This document shows positions 23,016-34,561 of a DNA stretch of 64,000 nucleotides, piece after piece. Position 1 is the stretch's first letter; each line of letters starts with the position of its first letter. Made by a program: the position numbers and the translations under genes. The DNA is taken from contig JAKCPI010015691.1 of assembly GCA_023213315.1 (NCBI GenBank), positions 1-64,000 of the forward strand. The letters are read 5' to 3'. The stretch is from Euborellia annulipes (taxonomy: Eukaryota; Arthropoda; Insecta; Dermaptera; Anisolabididae). The notes under the pieces were generated by a model that saw only the letters and a list, made by a program, of their open reading frames with translations, was not told the origin of the DNA and ran no database searches.

Positions 23016-24553
23016 TAATTATTAAATTGGAATATTTTTATATGAGAATAGGAAAGCTTTTCATTAGCATTCACTGACGATTACAAAGAATACGTGAATG
23101 TCTTCTCATTTCTAACACTGTCGATTCCAAAGAATATTTAAAAGTCCTCTCATTATTCCTAGTCAAAGAAATAAATGTAAATATATACTAATATTTATTA
23201 AGAGAGAATATGTTTTTATTTTAAACATAAATAAAAAAATTTTTCATTAACATTAATTAATATTGCAAAGAGTATATAAATTTCTTCATTAATGATAAAA
23301 GAAATGAAATGTATGAAAATCCTTCATACATTTCCTGTAGGTGAAATCTTAGCTTCAACAATTGATAACCCAAAAAGTTAGAGGAATTTCGGGATGAAAA
23401 TAATTTTCCTGTAATCCCTAGAATAAAATTTGGTTTCGAAATTTTAACGGGAGTTGCCCATATAAAGTATGTTTGACAGACAGACGAACATTAGTTAATT
23501 ATAAATATAGATATGATTAGCTAATTTAAATTTATGTAATTGATTTATGAAATGAAATTTGAATTAGTTAAAAATATCAGAGGTGACAATTTCATTATTA
23601 AAATTAATTTCTGAATACAATTAAAAAACCAATTAATAAATAATATACTGTATTGAATTGAGGGGTATATTAATGCAATTAGAGACGAGGGTCCAGATCC
23701 TTGTCCGTTCATTCTGCCCTCTCTCCCTTGTTTCGTCCCCCCCCTGCTCTGTTGTATTGTAATACAGCCGGTGTGCCATTTTCCATTTTGAACGCTTCTC
23801 TCCCTTTAAGGGGCCAGGAAACCATAAAAGACACCCGAACCGGACTTGGGAGGGGAAAGTAGTTTGGACTTCGGGGGGGAAATATTTATTTTGTCAATGA
23901 TTTTCAGGAATGATTGAAAAAATGTGCAAGTAACGTTAAAAAATTTGATTTCCTTTTGAACTAATTTGGGCTAGTGAGTGAACCACACGCGAAATTATAT
24001 TAACGTCTAGTTATTAGCTAATCAAATACCACCTAGATGAAAGCTTGCCAATAGGCAACGAAGTTAAAAAGCTTAAAAAACAAGTTTTTTTTTTTTTTTA
24101 TAAATTACATTTACTTAACCAATTTTAATGAAATTTGGTTCAGGAATAGAGGCAAAAGCCTTAATTATTATACGAAATATTAATTTTTTTTGAGCCAGTT
24201 TTTTGAGTTTATTTTAATTTGGTCCAGTGGAAACTGAGAAAACCATCCTTTTTATCGCTCCATGCGGATCCATTGACTTCATTTTTTAATTTTCTCTTAG
24301 TACTATAAATTTGGCAAACTCATCCTAATCCGATGAGCGGTTCCATAAGCAAAATTAAAAGCTACACACAGCACTTTACCTACCTGTCCATTAGGCTTAT
24401 GACTTTTTTCAGATTTGAAAGCCTGTCGTGAATTTTACCCTAAAACTCACAAAAATGTTTTTCTTTTTTGTTAAATTAATTAAAATCAGATTTTATTAAT
24501 TAAAAAAATGTGTTTTTTCTAAGTTTCCACTCTTTGTTAATTTAGAAACTATT
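23016..24553. other. AT-rich stretch with a GC patch at 23690-23880
   Basis: The patch ('CTGCCCTCTCTCCC', 'CCCGAACCGGACTTGGGAGG') has no usable frame. 'AATGAAATTTGGTTCAGGAA' at 24128 resembles 'AATGAAATTTGGTATATG' at 21057, a small dispersed repeat. Confidence 0.45.
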
Positions 24554-24561
24554 CACTAGAG

Positions 24562-24968
24562 CAGCGCTTCTTAAACTTTTTGAAGTCGCGGCCCCCTTGG
24601 AGCCCAAGTCAATATCTCACGGCCCCCTATTTTTTTTTAATTCAGATTGGTTAAAAAACTATTTATCATTTTGAATTTCGTATACACATACACTTACTAG
24701 TCAATGCATTTACTAATGTTAACAGTAAAAGCGTTAAAAAAAAATAAATACGATAATTATGCTTTGATTAATGAGTGTATGGATCCACATAACATAGACT
24801 ATGTTACAAGCACTTGCAAATATATTAACATTCCAATATATTATCGAAATTTTATAATTTTAATTCAATTATTTAACAATAATGTTACATTTGTGACTCT
24901 TCGCCGCTCCCCTGCGGGTAATTCATCGCTCCCTAGGGGGCCGCGGCCCACTACTTTAAGAAGCGCTG
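24562..24968. mobile_element. hAT-like MITE, 407 bp
   Basis: Inverted ends CAGCGCTTCTTAAACTTTTT and CTACTTTAAGAAGCGCTG, followed inwards by 'GCGGCCCCC' and 'GGGGGCCGCGGCCC'. The flanks CACTAGAG and CATTAGAT agree at 6 of 8 positions. No coding content; an 'MHLLMLT...' frame inside is chance. Confidence 0.85.
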
Positions 24969-25329
24969 CATTAGATGTAGAAAATCCTGATTTGTGTCTA
25001 TCTAAATATAATTTTATAAAGGCTACAAGTCAACAGCTTTAAATTTAAGAATTATTATTATTGTTGTTTATTTATTTTATTATTTTTTGTTAATTAATTT
25101 GTTTTACTCTGTATGTTTAACTTGTATAATTTTCTTTCTCTTCTCTCTTTTGTGGAAAGACGCAAGGGAGTTAAAATTGTATAACAATGTAGCTGAGTTA
25201 TTTAGCTAAATGGTAGTACCACAGGTCAAAATATTATCTTTGTGAAAGTGGCTGGTGCATTTTTAGAAAAAAATAATTAAAGATAAATATAAAATTCTTA
25301 TTTTTGAATGTGGAATGGGCTGTAATTGG

Positions 25330-25875
25330 AAAATTTGAACAAAAGCAACAGGTCAGGAAAGGGTGTCTGTACATCAATGAAACTTCCAAAGATTTGCTAC
25401 GTTTCGGTTCAAATTTATTTGACCATCATCAGGCAATCAGGAATTGTCATATGTAAATGTATTTTTTTTTTTAATTTGTTAAGGTCTTTTTCGACATTTA
25501 AGGCCATTTAGTCCCTATCCCTATTTATTTCAAATGATGGTAACCAATTCAGATGAAATCAATTTTTCTCGCTTGGGACGGGAAGCGACCCCACGAGAAG
25601 CAAATGTCTTTTCTCTGAGCCACGGGTCACGGGCTGTAAATGTATATAAATATACTTATTCATATGTTGGTTTAGACTTGTTAATAACTTTTAAAATTAT
25701 AATTTTGCTATTAGGCAATCGCAAGTGTTAAAGAAGTCAGGAGTAAATAAGTATATTTCCTGATGATGGTCAAATAAATTTGGACCGAAACGTCGCGAAT
25801 CTTTAGGAGTTTCATTGATTTAGCGACACTCCTTCGTGGCTGCTACCTCCTGCCATTGTTCAAATAGAAAATTCT
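25330..25875. repeat. Fold-back element split by a SINE
   Basis: The left arm carries 'CCTGATGATGGTCAAATAAA' plus 'ACCGAAACGTAGC' on - (25403-25440). The right arm carries 'CCTGATGATGGTCAAATAAA' plus 'GACCGAAACGTCGCG' on + (25766-25800). Outer parts such as 'TCAATGAAACT' also pair. A SINE with its own perfect duplication occupies the loop. Confidence 0.85.
25463..25634 (-). mobile_element. tRNA-derived SINE, group 1, copy a
   Basis: On the - strand it starts near 'GCCCGTGACCCGTGGCTCAG' (A-box-like), followed by a decayed B box and 'CCCGTCCCAAGCGAGAAAAA', and ends in an A-tail. A perfect 11-bp duplication TGTAAATGTAT flanks it (25452-25462, 25635-25645). It sits at the centre of the fold-back element at 25330-25875. 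Confidence 0.9.
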
Positions 25876-25956
25876 TATTTATTTTAATGCAAATAAATTT
25901 TTTTTATATTTTTTAACTATATTTTTGAAACATCGCTTTTTCGAGGAGGTGGCAGT

Positions 25957-26197
25957 CAGGGGCATTTATGGGGGGGGCGGGGGCGCCCCCCGAAATTTCC
26001 CAAACACATATACATATATAGGGATATACAGACATCAGCGCAACAAATTTTTGCAGGATGGACAACTTTGATTTTGCAATAGAAAAAATGGTCGCAAAAA
26101 ATTTCGTGTGAAAAAAATATAGTTTCTTAAAAAAATTTTCCGCAGAAAAATTTTTGAGTTCGAGCCCCCCCCGAAAAAATTTCTATATACGCCCCTG
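25957..26197. mobile_element. hAT-like MITE, 241 bp, copy 1
   Basis: Ends CAGGGGCATTTATGGG and TCTATATACGCCCCTG, with a perfect 8-bp duplication GTGGCAGT at 25949-25956 and 26198-26205. Interior contains 'CCCCCCGAAATTTCCC' and 'TTTTCCGCAGAAAAATTTTT'. 8-bp duplications and CAGGGG ends point to hAT. Confidence 0.92.
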
Positions 26198-27235
26198 GTG
26201 GCAGTGAACCCTAAAACCAGCACTGAAAATACTTTTTCCCTTAAATTTGCACTATTATTGCATAAAAGTTAAATGTTTATAAGAATTACTTTTCATCTGA
26301 TTTTAATAAAGAATGGCATGCGGTCGTTTAAAAAATAAAAATTGCTCAAACGTTGTTGATCCTTTTTGTAATGCCTCATTGGGCCATCGGCCATTTTTCA
26401 ATTGGTGATAGGAATTATTTTCTGCATGAAAAGTTGGCAACCCTAGAAATCGGGCTTTTGTCCAGGAAATAACTACAAAAGATGATCGAGTTTATTTATG
26501 TTTTAGAAATGACCAAAAATCTCCCACAGGATACATTCTAAATAAATTTACTTGGTTACTGATCCATTTTTAAACTAGCCTCTTTTTCTTTAATTCATAT
26601 AAAAAAATGTTTATTTTTTTATTTTTTTAGTATTGGAACTTTATTTACATATCTTTCTTTCTTTCTTATTGGTAGGCTTTTATTTATTTTTTAAATTAAA
26701 TTATATTCTATTTACTTTTTTTAAACCAAACTAGATATAAATATTGATTCTTCTTTATAATTTTAACATTATTTGTTCTCGATAGCCCACAAAAAAAAAA
26801 AATAATAAAATAAAAAAAACTTGAATAAAAAATGCAGATACAGATGTGTAGTATCGCCTAAAGTGAAGCTATTTTAACACAATTTCTTTTTTTAAGGCTT
26901 TACTTTAAAACTTATTCTTAATTAATTGCTTGAATAATAAATAGAAGATATATATATTAAAGAATTAAGGAGAAAACGTTCTAATTATTATGATAAATAT
27001 CGTTAAAAACTTTTCTAATTTATTTTAAAAAAATTAACATTATTTAAAATAAATGATTTTAAAATTTTTATCTTCAAAAATACAACTTAATTTAGAAATA
27101 GTCGCGTATAAAATAAAATTATTATTACTTTTTAATCTGTTCGAAACAAGTTGTGGCATATATACATTTCTTGTTAATATTTTTTTACATATTCAAAAGG
27201 TAGCATTTGTTAATACTATTTTAAGGCTAAAATAT

Positions 27236-27493
27236 GAGACAACTGGCTAAGCTTTGGATTACGAATCTGAAGTTTCAACACAACTCGGGTTCGAATCCAG
27301 CTTGCTGCAAATAATTCAACATTGCTGAAGTCTCCTCTTAGACTAGGAAAGTGGGAATAGATCTCATCCCACACACTAAGAGCCCAATTGTAGGAGGCCT
27401 AAGTGCATTAAAAATGGGGAATGACTCCAACTGGGTAACCCAGGCCCGGATGGCTGAGAAGGAGCAATACCTCAGAAAATGCTAATCCAGGTT
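27236..27493 (+). mobile_element. tRNA-derived SINE, group 3, copy a
   Basis: A box 'CTGGCTAAGCTTTGG', B box 'CGGGTTCGAATCCAG'; the body has 'AGTCTCCTCTTAGACTAGG' and 'GGGAATGACTCCAACTGG'. An 8-bp TAAAATAT lies at both ends (27228-27235, 27494-27501). About 500 bases upstream of plexin exon A. Confidence 0.85.
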
Positions 27494-27667
27494 TAAAATA
27501 TATTTCTTAATCAACTCTACGAGGTGAGGGAGTTGCTGAGACATCTTTCACATCCTTTCTATGAAAAGGACGTAAAGAAGGCTGCCTCTCAGTGATACAT
27601 TCTTCGAAAGGAGTAGGCTATACCTGAGTCCCTCCTCAATCTAGGGCAACCTCTCTATTATAGGAGA

Positions 27668-27822
27668 GGTTGGATAAAAGGAACTATAAATATGGATTAG
27701 TTCAACAAGAAGTGAAGAGGGTGGCTAAAACTAAACTATAAATGAGGATTAGTTCAATAAGGAGTGAAGAGGTTTGCTAAAAGGAACTATAAATAAGGAT
27801 TAGTTCATTAAGAAGTTAGAGA
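27668..27822 (+). repeat. Tandem repeat, three units of about 52 bp
   Basis: Three imperfect copies in a row share the core 'aactataaat-aggattagtt' and end in 'gaagtgaagag' or close variants. The array ends about 165 bases before plexin exon A. Copy 2 lost part of its 5' half and the copies differ at several positions, so it is not a recent expansion. Confidence 0.75.
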
Positions 27823-27988
27823 TAGGAAATGATGTAACTTCAAGGTGTGCCTGTAGATGCTACGGTTGGGTTAGAGGTGTTTGTCTTCGTGCACGAAAGC
27901 ATCTCGGGTAAAAAAACGGATATAATAATAATCATAATAATTAAAAAAAAATTTTTTTACTAATTCATTTGAAAATTTTGTGTTACAG

Positions 27989-28117
27989 GTTCTTCTGTTG
28001 AGTCCCAGCCAAGCTGCAGAATATGAAAAGGTTCTTGTCGACCCCGGACACGCAATCCTTCCAGATACAACCATCGCCCCCGGAGGCGAAGCTCTCTATG
28101 TACTCTCAACATCGAAG
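27989..28117 (+). CDS. Plexin, exon A: C-terminal end of the sema domain (partial gene)
   Basis: This exon encodes 43 codons with no stop, opening with VLLLSPSQAAEYEKVLVDPG and closing with EALYVLSTSK. In plexins this is the last blade of the extracellular sema beta-propeller, just before the PSI domain; the sema domain binds semaphorins at the cell surface. The pattern of a small hydrophobic strand, 'VLVDPGHAILPDT' and 'LYVLS' fits the family, where this stretch reads roughly 'v-vdpg-pvl-d...LYvms'. The acceptor is TTACAG|GTT, with a branch-point-like TACTAAT about 26 bases upstream; the donor is AAG|GTAAGG. The exon is exactly 129 bases, phase 0 at both ends, and joins in frame to exon B at 44562. 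No start codon is expected because the signal peptide and most of the sema domain lie upstream, outside or unrecognised. The product could be a plexin A or B type; I cannot separate them on this fragment. Confidence 0.85.
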
Positions 28118-28414
28118 GTAAGGTAACCCACCCTCATCCTAAAAATACCGACTTTTAGAACAGCAATCTGGTATTTCTGACCAAACAACCAGGGCATCCC
28201 CCTCCCCTCAACCTCTGTAATTTCCTGCCACGAAATAGCTTTAGTCTCCTCCACCAAACTTAATGGATAAAACTCATATTTTATACATAATGAAACGGCC
28301 GCAACACAAATATTAATTTTAATATATGCCTTTGCTAATTAGTCGCTACAACAACAGAGTTAGAAAAAAAATCTATTATTTAAAAAATAAAATGAGGAAA
28401 TTGCAGTCTTCCAC

Positions 28415-28595
28415 GGAAAATAAAAATAAAAAAATAGATTTAGCTGTCGCGATGTTTCTTAAGACACTCTATTTTCAATTAAATATTACAGTTGATTGTT
28501 ACCGACCATCTCTTAATATTTGACTGTCCCGAGGATGAGCGCGACCGGCACTCGAAACGTTGTCAGCTAAATCGATTTTTATTTTCATTGGTGAC
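28415..28595. repeat. Short fold-back with ACTCGAAACGTTG motif
   Basis: 'AATAGATTTAGCTG' and 'CAGCTAAATCGATT' face each other. Right arm 'GGATGAGCGCGACCGG' followed by 'CACTCGAAACGTTG' resembles the outward motif with the CTGATGA box damaged. About 300 bases after plexin exon A. Confidence 0.65.
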
Positions 28596-28689
28596 TCCAA
28601 TCTTTATAATGCAGTCAGAAAAGGAATTAAAAAATAAAAAGAAAGTCATTCTACTCCAGCTCCTTTTTATTTATAAAAATGTGGTATGA

Positions 28690-29582
28690 TTAACCTACAG
28701 CACACAACTTTCTCTTACCTTCGGTAATCGAAAGTTGTGTTCTGTGCTATCACACCAGATTTTTTTGTGTCGAGATATATTAAGTTTCCCATAGCACCTT
28801 AGTTCCAAACTTGACACATACCATAAATGGCGCTGAGCTACGAATGCTTCAACATCAATAAAGTGTAGACTCATACAATTTTCACAAAAAAATTTACTTT
28901 TATACTTTTTAAAGATCATCTAAAAAATGATTGATTTATGAATTTTAATCAAAATCGTTAGAGTCGAATTTTGAGAAAATCTGAAAAAAAAACTGAAAAA
29001 GTACATCAGTAAAGTACTAGTACTTTTTTGACGATTTTGTTCAAAAGTTTATTTTCACGACTCAGGAGGGCATCTAACTTAAATATAAAATTTCATCCTC
29101 CTAGCTCTTTTCGTTCTTGAGATATTTTGTTCACAGACAGAGCGGAACCATTTCTGCTATCTTTCCTATGAAGTACAAGAGTAAAGTGGTCTGCAAAAGA
29201 TTTCAAGGTCAAAATGGGAATATACAATTTAAAGAGCATCTAAAAAATAATTGATTTTTGAATTTTAATCAAAATCATTGGAGTAAATTTTAAAAAATTT
29301 GAAAAAAAAACTGAAAAAGTACATCAGTAAAGTACTAGTACTTCTTGGGCGATTTTGTTCAAAAGTTTCGAGTCACGTTCCCGGGGGTTACCTAAATTAA
29401 ATATAAAATTTCAAACTCCTAGCTCTTTTCGTTCTTGAGATATTTTGTTCACAAACAACCTGTATATCCTTCAAAATTTCGACATCATCGAATTTTTGAC
29501 ATGATAACAATAATTTCACACTATATATTACAAAACTTAAAATTTTATATATATTACATATTTAGCTAAGAGAAATTAAAAA
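28690..29582 (+). repeat. Family A repeat, + copy with an internal duplication
   Basis: A clean end hairpin ('CTTACCTTCGGTAATCGAAAG') at 28700-28765. The central box 'GTACATCAGTAAAGTACTAG' occurs twice (29001, 29320) because about 330 bases of the body are repeated. In the plexin intron, about 570 bases after exon A. Confidence 0.85.
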
Positions 29583-30570
29583 TGAATTTTGAAACATTTT
29601 TTCTAACTAAAAAATGTTTTTTACTATTTAACTTAAAAAAATCTCCTCTTTTCTGAAAGTTTTATTCTTGGCCTGCCCTTACATTCATAAAACCCACACC
29701 ATTACTTATTGAAGAGCAAATATTTATTCCGGGGGTTATCCCTCACCACAATCCTCATTAAACTCCCCATATCTTGTCTACAGGCACACAGAAACTCGCC
29801 AAACCCACTTTTCCAGCCATCCTTATTTAACATATAGTATAGTACCAAGACCTCAGTAATTTTTGCATTCTCTTTTCTCTCCTTTTCCTTTATATAGCTC
29901 GATAATCACACAACTCTTGTCCATTCATCCGTGTGTTCTTTTGACGGCTCACCACCTCAAATATCTATTTCATTAAGCTCTATATTCAGATTCACACCTT
30001 AAAATGAGATCTTTTTTTCCCCCTTTCTTTATAATAAATTCTATTGTTCTGAATTCAAAAATTTAAATCCATTCTATCATTATTATTTTAATTAAAACTT
30101 TCTTGAAATCATAAATTTGATTGACATAATTAATTCTGAAATGCTACTCTGGATCCCAGCCTTTATAAAAACTCCAGTCATTTGGTAATAAAGGGAGCTA
30201 CGGTCTTGAGCTCCTGAATATTTCAATTCTTATGTGCTATTAGTGAGGCGTAGTCCGTTTTCATTTTGGTGATATTAGATAGTTGGAGTACAAGTGTACC
30301 CCAATGTAGTAAATTAAGATGTCAAAAAGTCTATCATTAAAAGTTAATACGATATCTATATGTTTTATATGTTTTTTCTTTTCTATTTTGGTCGGGAAAT
30401 ATTGGCTTTTTTTATTTATATAAATAAAAAAAAACCAATATTTTCCAAATTAAAAAATAGAAGTTATAAAAATTATTAACAATTTAGCGCCTCTGTGTCT
30501 AAAGTTTAAAATTATTGTTATTGAAGAACAGTGACACATTATATATGAACAAGTGTAACTAAAAAAAGAT

Positions 30571-30605
30571 ACTCCCTCCGTCCCAAATTAGTAATATTTT
30601 TCTAC
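30571..30605 (+). other. Solo terminus resembling a Stowaway MITE end
   Basis: TA|CTCCCTCCGTCCCAAATTAG reads like the well-known Stowaway (Tc1/mariner) end of plant genomes. No matching inverted end follows within a few hundred bases. Confidence 0.5.
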
Positions 30606-30926
30606 TGATGATTTTATAATTTTGTTTTAAAGTTTTTAAGAGGTTTAAGGTTGATCTGGTCACAATATTAATATTAGCTTCACAAGTACTTCCTTAAGTA
30701 CAATATCAGTGCCAAATTAATTTCAAAATGTTGCTTCGAAAAATTGGTTCGTAAATAAATTTAAAGTAGAAAAAAAAACACAAAATTAGAATGAAAATAA
30801 CAGGTTTATAATAATTGTAGAAAAAATATATTTCATAAATCTGGCTGGTTGCATTTTTAAGGTATCGTGTTCACACACATACAGAAATAATTCCAATTTT
30901 TTTTTGAATGATTACAATACTTTTAA

Positions 30927-31541
30927 GGGGGAACGGGAGCGAAGTGGTTACGCATGTTTTTCCGATAGGATGGCGTAGTGTGTCATAAAAAGTATGCCCA
31001 AAAAATCAAGTAATTAAAAAATTTGCCAAGAGATGTAGGGCTAATAATATTTAATGCATTTGGTTGATTTTCATTAATCTTTTAACAATAAATACTTTAT
31101 AAATGTTATTATATATTATGTATCTTTTATAAATATATAAATATGGGTCAGATATAGGCTAATAATATATCGGCTGTTAGACTAGCCTGCCATCTATTGC
31201 AAGAATGCTGAACTAATTTGACAGTTAATTTTTAAATAAATCATCTAAGCTTATTTTAAAAATTTCTTAATTAATATGAGATTAATAATAACAATAAATT
31301 CATTTTTAAATAAAAAAAAAAAATTAAAGATTATTGCGACTGATTGTTTTTTTGTATTTGCTTGATAACAATAAAAATAATTACGATAATTTTTTAATAA
31401 GTCATTAAAAGAATTATAGCTCGATGTCCCGATAATCCTTTTTGAATTTAATTCATTTAAAAAAAACAGCATTGAAAAATTCCTTATAATAGTCTAGTTT
31501 TTTTCTTTCAAAGTACGTTTAGACGTCGCTCCTGAACCCCC
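30927..31541 (-). mobile_element. TTAA-type (piggyBac-like) MITE, full, - orientation
   Basis: Flanked by TTAA on both sides (30923-30926, 31542-31545). Ends are GGGGGAACGGGAGCGAAG and CGTCGCTCCTGAACCCCC, an imperfect inverted repeat in which the outer GGGGG and inner GGAGCGA pair. 615 bp, AT-rich inside, with no transposase frame. Exact TTAA duplication is the hallmark of the piggyBac group. Confidence 0.88.
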
Positions 31542-31732
31542 TTAATGTAGTCACATTACATTAAAATTTCGCCTATATTTTAATAATATGTTTAAAATTT
31601 TTTTTTTTTTTTAAACATTCACACTTTTTTCTCACTCGCACTCACACTCACACACACATTCACACAGTCTTTTCGGCAACTTAGGCCATTAAAGACTTTT
31701 ACGATATCCGTTATAGAGATTAATATACATAT

Positions 31733-31867
31733 ATGGGGTCCAGGCATTCTTATTTAAGCCATTTGGTATCCAATTGGCTTAAATAAAATCATCGAACTGC
31801 CTGGGGTCCGAACCCGCGACGTTTGGTATACGAGGTTGTGCCAACCTCTACGCCAAACCCCGAGGGC
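31733..31867 (-). mobile_element. tRNA-derived SINE, group 2, copy b
   Basis: The - strand carries 'TTTGGCGTAGAGGTTGGC' (A box) and 'GCGGGTTCGGACCCC' (B box), closely related to copy a through 'GATGATTTTATTTAAGCC'. Duplication not resolved. Confidence 0.82.
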
Positions 31868-32699
31868 AAAATTTCTTTAATTGTAAAAAAAAGGGAATTA
31901 AACAAAAAAAAAATTGTATAAATAAGATGAAAATTATGTGAATTGTACATATGTCTAAATTTATTTGTTATTTTTGGCCTCACTTGAGAGGGGGGGGTGC
32001 TTTTACTTTCTCTTATTATATATAGTAAGAACGAAAAGATTTTTCAGGGGATTGAGCTCCCCATCAACCTTCTTATCACTCCTGACCTTGAGACAGAAAA
32101 TTATTAATTTACAAGAGAACAATTTTTTTTTTTTTCTTAGGTAACAAATTTGAATTTAATGTTTTGTCTATTTAAAAGTAGTTAGTAACTTAAATGGATA
32201 ATAAATGTATTATAGGGCGTTTGTCTGCGAGCATAAACGGAAATAGGCCTCTTTTTTCTCGTTAGAGAACAGACAATTGAAAACAGAAAAAAAAGTCTTC
32301 TCTCCCTCTTATTGAATGTTAATAACCCTAAATTAAAGCCTATATAGGGTAGAAACGGAAAGCCTCAAAGCATAGTTTACGATTGATTTGTTTAATAAGT
32401 AACATCAAAGCATTAATAAGGTAGAGAAGCTCTTCAGTATAGATAGAGAATGTTAATTAAACCAAATAAAAAAAAAAGAGTAATTGAGAGGTCATAAAGA
32501 AAATTCTAATAAGATTTAAAGTGTCAACCGTAGCCTCTAGTTGAGACATTATTTACGAGTGTATAGGAGAAATTTTTAAGTTGTGATTTCACACTTCTGG
32601 AGAGGACACAAGAGTATCAAGTGTTAAAAAGTTAACTTTTCATAAATCATTTAAAATTATGACCTAGTGTTTTTAATTTTTTTTTATCTTTTATTAAAT

Positions 32700-32800
32700 T
32701 TAGAATTTTTATATTTTTAAAATTGAATTAAAATACGATACGCTGTTTTAAAGATAAAAATGATGTTATTGTCTTAGGCTATGCAGAACAAGAAATAGCT
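32700..32800 (+). repeat. Dispersed repeat 'GATACGCTGT', copy 1
   Basis: 'CGATACGCTGTTTTAAAGAT' followed by 'TAGGCTATGCAGAACAAG' matches 46798-46900. About 100 bases, function unknown, non-coding. Confidence 0.6.
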
Positions 32801-32877
32801 ATAATTCAATTTTTTTTCTTTTTAATTCTTCATAAATTTTGATTTTTTTTTTTTTAATAAATTATTAGGCTCTATAC

Positions 32878-33140
32878 CAAGGGCGGATACAAGGGGGGGT
32901 AAAGGAGGTTAATTACCCCCCACCCCCGAGATTGAAAAAAATACTTTTTCGAAAAAAAAAATGTATTTTTAATGTAATATTTTAAAAATTAATACTTAAA
33001 AATTTGATTTGTATTTTATTCTGGCAAAAAAGTACAGAATGCGCCTTTAAATTACTGAAATTAAGAAAAAATTGTGTTCTGTGCGACCAGTCACACCAGA
33101 TTACCCCCCCCCCCCTCGAGAAACACCTCTGGATCCGCCC
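32878..33140. mobile_element. hAT-like MITE of the GGCGGATC group, copy 1
   Basis: Ends CAAGGGCGGATACAAGGG and CCTCTGGATCCGCCC. The right part contains 'GTGTTCTGTGCGACCAGTCA' and then 'CACCAGAT', which is the terminal hairpin text of family A. Flanking duplication is not clear here, though it is in the copy at 37138. Confidence 0.8.
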
Positions 33141-33204
33141 TATATATATTTAAAAATTTAGGGAGGCAATTTTATATCCTATATATTAGATCAAATTCAT
33201 AGTT

Positions 33205-33805
33205 GACTTTTTTTTACTTTGTCTTACCTATATATATAATAGGATATATATAGAGAGAAAGTATTGGGTTCATGTCAAAAATGTAATTTTTGACGGAAAT
33301 ACACGTTTTAAGGCTCTTGAGTAAAAAAAAGTGGGTCTCGCATCTCTATGTGATCAAACTAAAGTATATATTTTGAAATGATCTACGAGGTTGAAATTTC
33401 ATATTTGAGTTAAGTACCCCCTAAGACGCGAAAACAAGCATTTAAATAAATTCGGCCAAAAAGTACTATTACTTTACTGATGAACTTTTTGAGTTTTTTT
33501 TTTTTTTTTTTTTCTAAAAATTTACTCTATTTTGATGAAAATTCATAAATCAATTATTTTTTAGATGCTCTTTCTCATTTTGCCCTTAAAATTGTTTTAA
33601 GCACACTTTACTCTTCTACTTCATAGGAAAAATAGGAGAAATGGTTTCCATGGTAGCAATAAATATTTGTATGTTTATAAATTTTACATGTTAAATTTTA
33701 TTGTACTAATATATGTCGACAAAAAAAATCTGGTGAGACAAGCACAGAACATATCTTTCAATTACGGAAGGTAATGTTATGTGCTGTGCGTCCAGTCACA
33801 CCACC
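33205..33805 (-). repeat. Family A repeat, - copy, nearly complete
   Basis: AT hairpin 'TACCTATATATATAATAGG', 'ATTACTTTACTGATGAAC', 'CATAGGAAAAATAGGAG', then the end hairpin 'TCTGGTGAGACAAGCACAGA' to 'GTGCGTCCAGTCACACCA'. Confidence 0.83.
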
Positions 33806-33963
33806 AGACTGTTGTTTACTTATACCCCTCTCCCAAAAAAAAAAAAAATAATAATAAATAATAAAAATAATTTAGCAAATATCACATTGAGAATTCGCAG
33901 GTCTTACATCCCCTAGTTGAGTCTCCTTTTTATTCTTATTAATTTTTTCCCATCTTTCCCTGA

Positions 33964-34384
33964 CAGAGCTGCCAACCCTCCGACTTTTCCAGAATATCCG
34001 GCTTTTTTTTTTAAATAAAAACAAATAAACTATTTTGAAAATCAATTTTTTAAATTAACCGCAAAGTGTAATAGAAGCAAAAACTAATCACTTCTATTAA
34101 TATAGAAGTGGGCATAGGGGAGCCCAAACATTATAATTTAATAAAGAATCAATTTTCAAATTTCGAACATGGTCCACTAGAATGAGAAATGAACGGGAGA
34201 CACGGCGGCGAAGCCTCCCTGGCTAGTCGGGCGGAGCTCGATTGGTTGCAGTAGATGGAAATAAACTTGGAGATTCGTAAACAATTCCAACACTTGCCCT
34301 AAGGGCGGATGGGGTCAGCCAAAGCATTCGAACCCGATCCCTTTGTGGCCGTACTTTGGGAAATATCAAGAGTTGACAGCCCTA
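33964..34384. mobile_element. hAT-like element, decayed, about 420 bp
   Basis: Ends CAGAGCTGCCAACCCTCCGA and TCAAGAGTTGACAGCCCTA pair imperfectly (AGRGCTGYCAACYCT in both). No flanking duplication remains. The interior holds a GC-rich patch around 34200-34340. Non-coding. Confidence 0.55.
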
Positions 34385-34561
34385 AAAACAGAGGGGACTT
34401 TGGGGTCAAATAGATCAGGCAACACGAATTAAATAAATAAATAAATACAGTCGATATTCAAGTGTGGGAGTTTCTTTTGATAATAAATTTCTGCCAACAA
34501 AACTAAAATCAACAGAGAAACATTAAAATATCGTTTATCATTAAATCTGAGCCTGTCAAAA

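Larger units (their letters stand above)
1..27988 (+). other. Repeat-filled DNA upstream of plexin exon A (probably intron)
   Basis: Exon A lacks the signal peptide and most of the sema domain, so an intron must end at 27988 (TTACAG). Where it begins is not visible. No sequence resembling an upstream sema exon could be recognised in this interval, which is packed with mobile elements. The likeliest reading is that all of it is one long intron, but a small missed exon or an unrelated gene cannot be ruled out. Confidence 0.5.
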
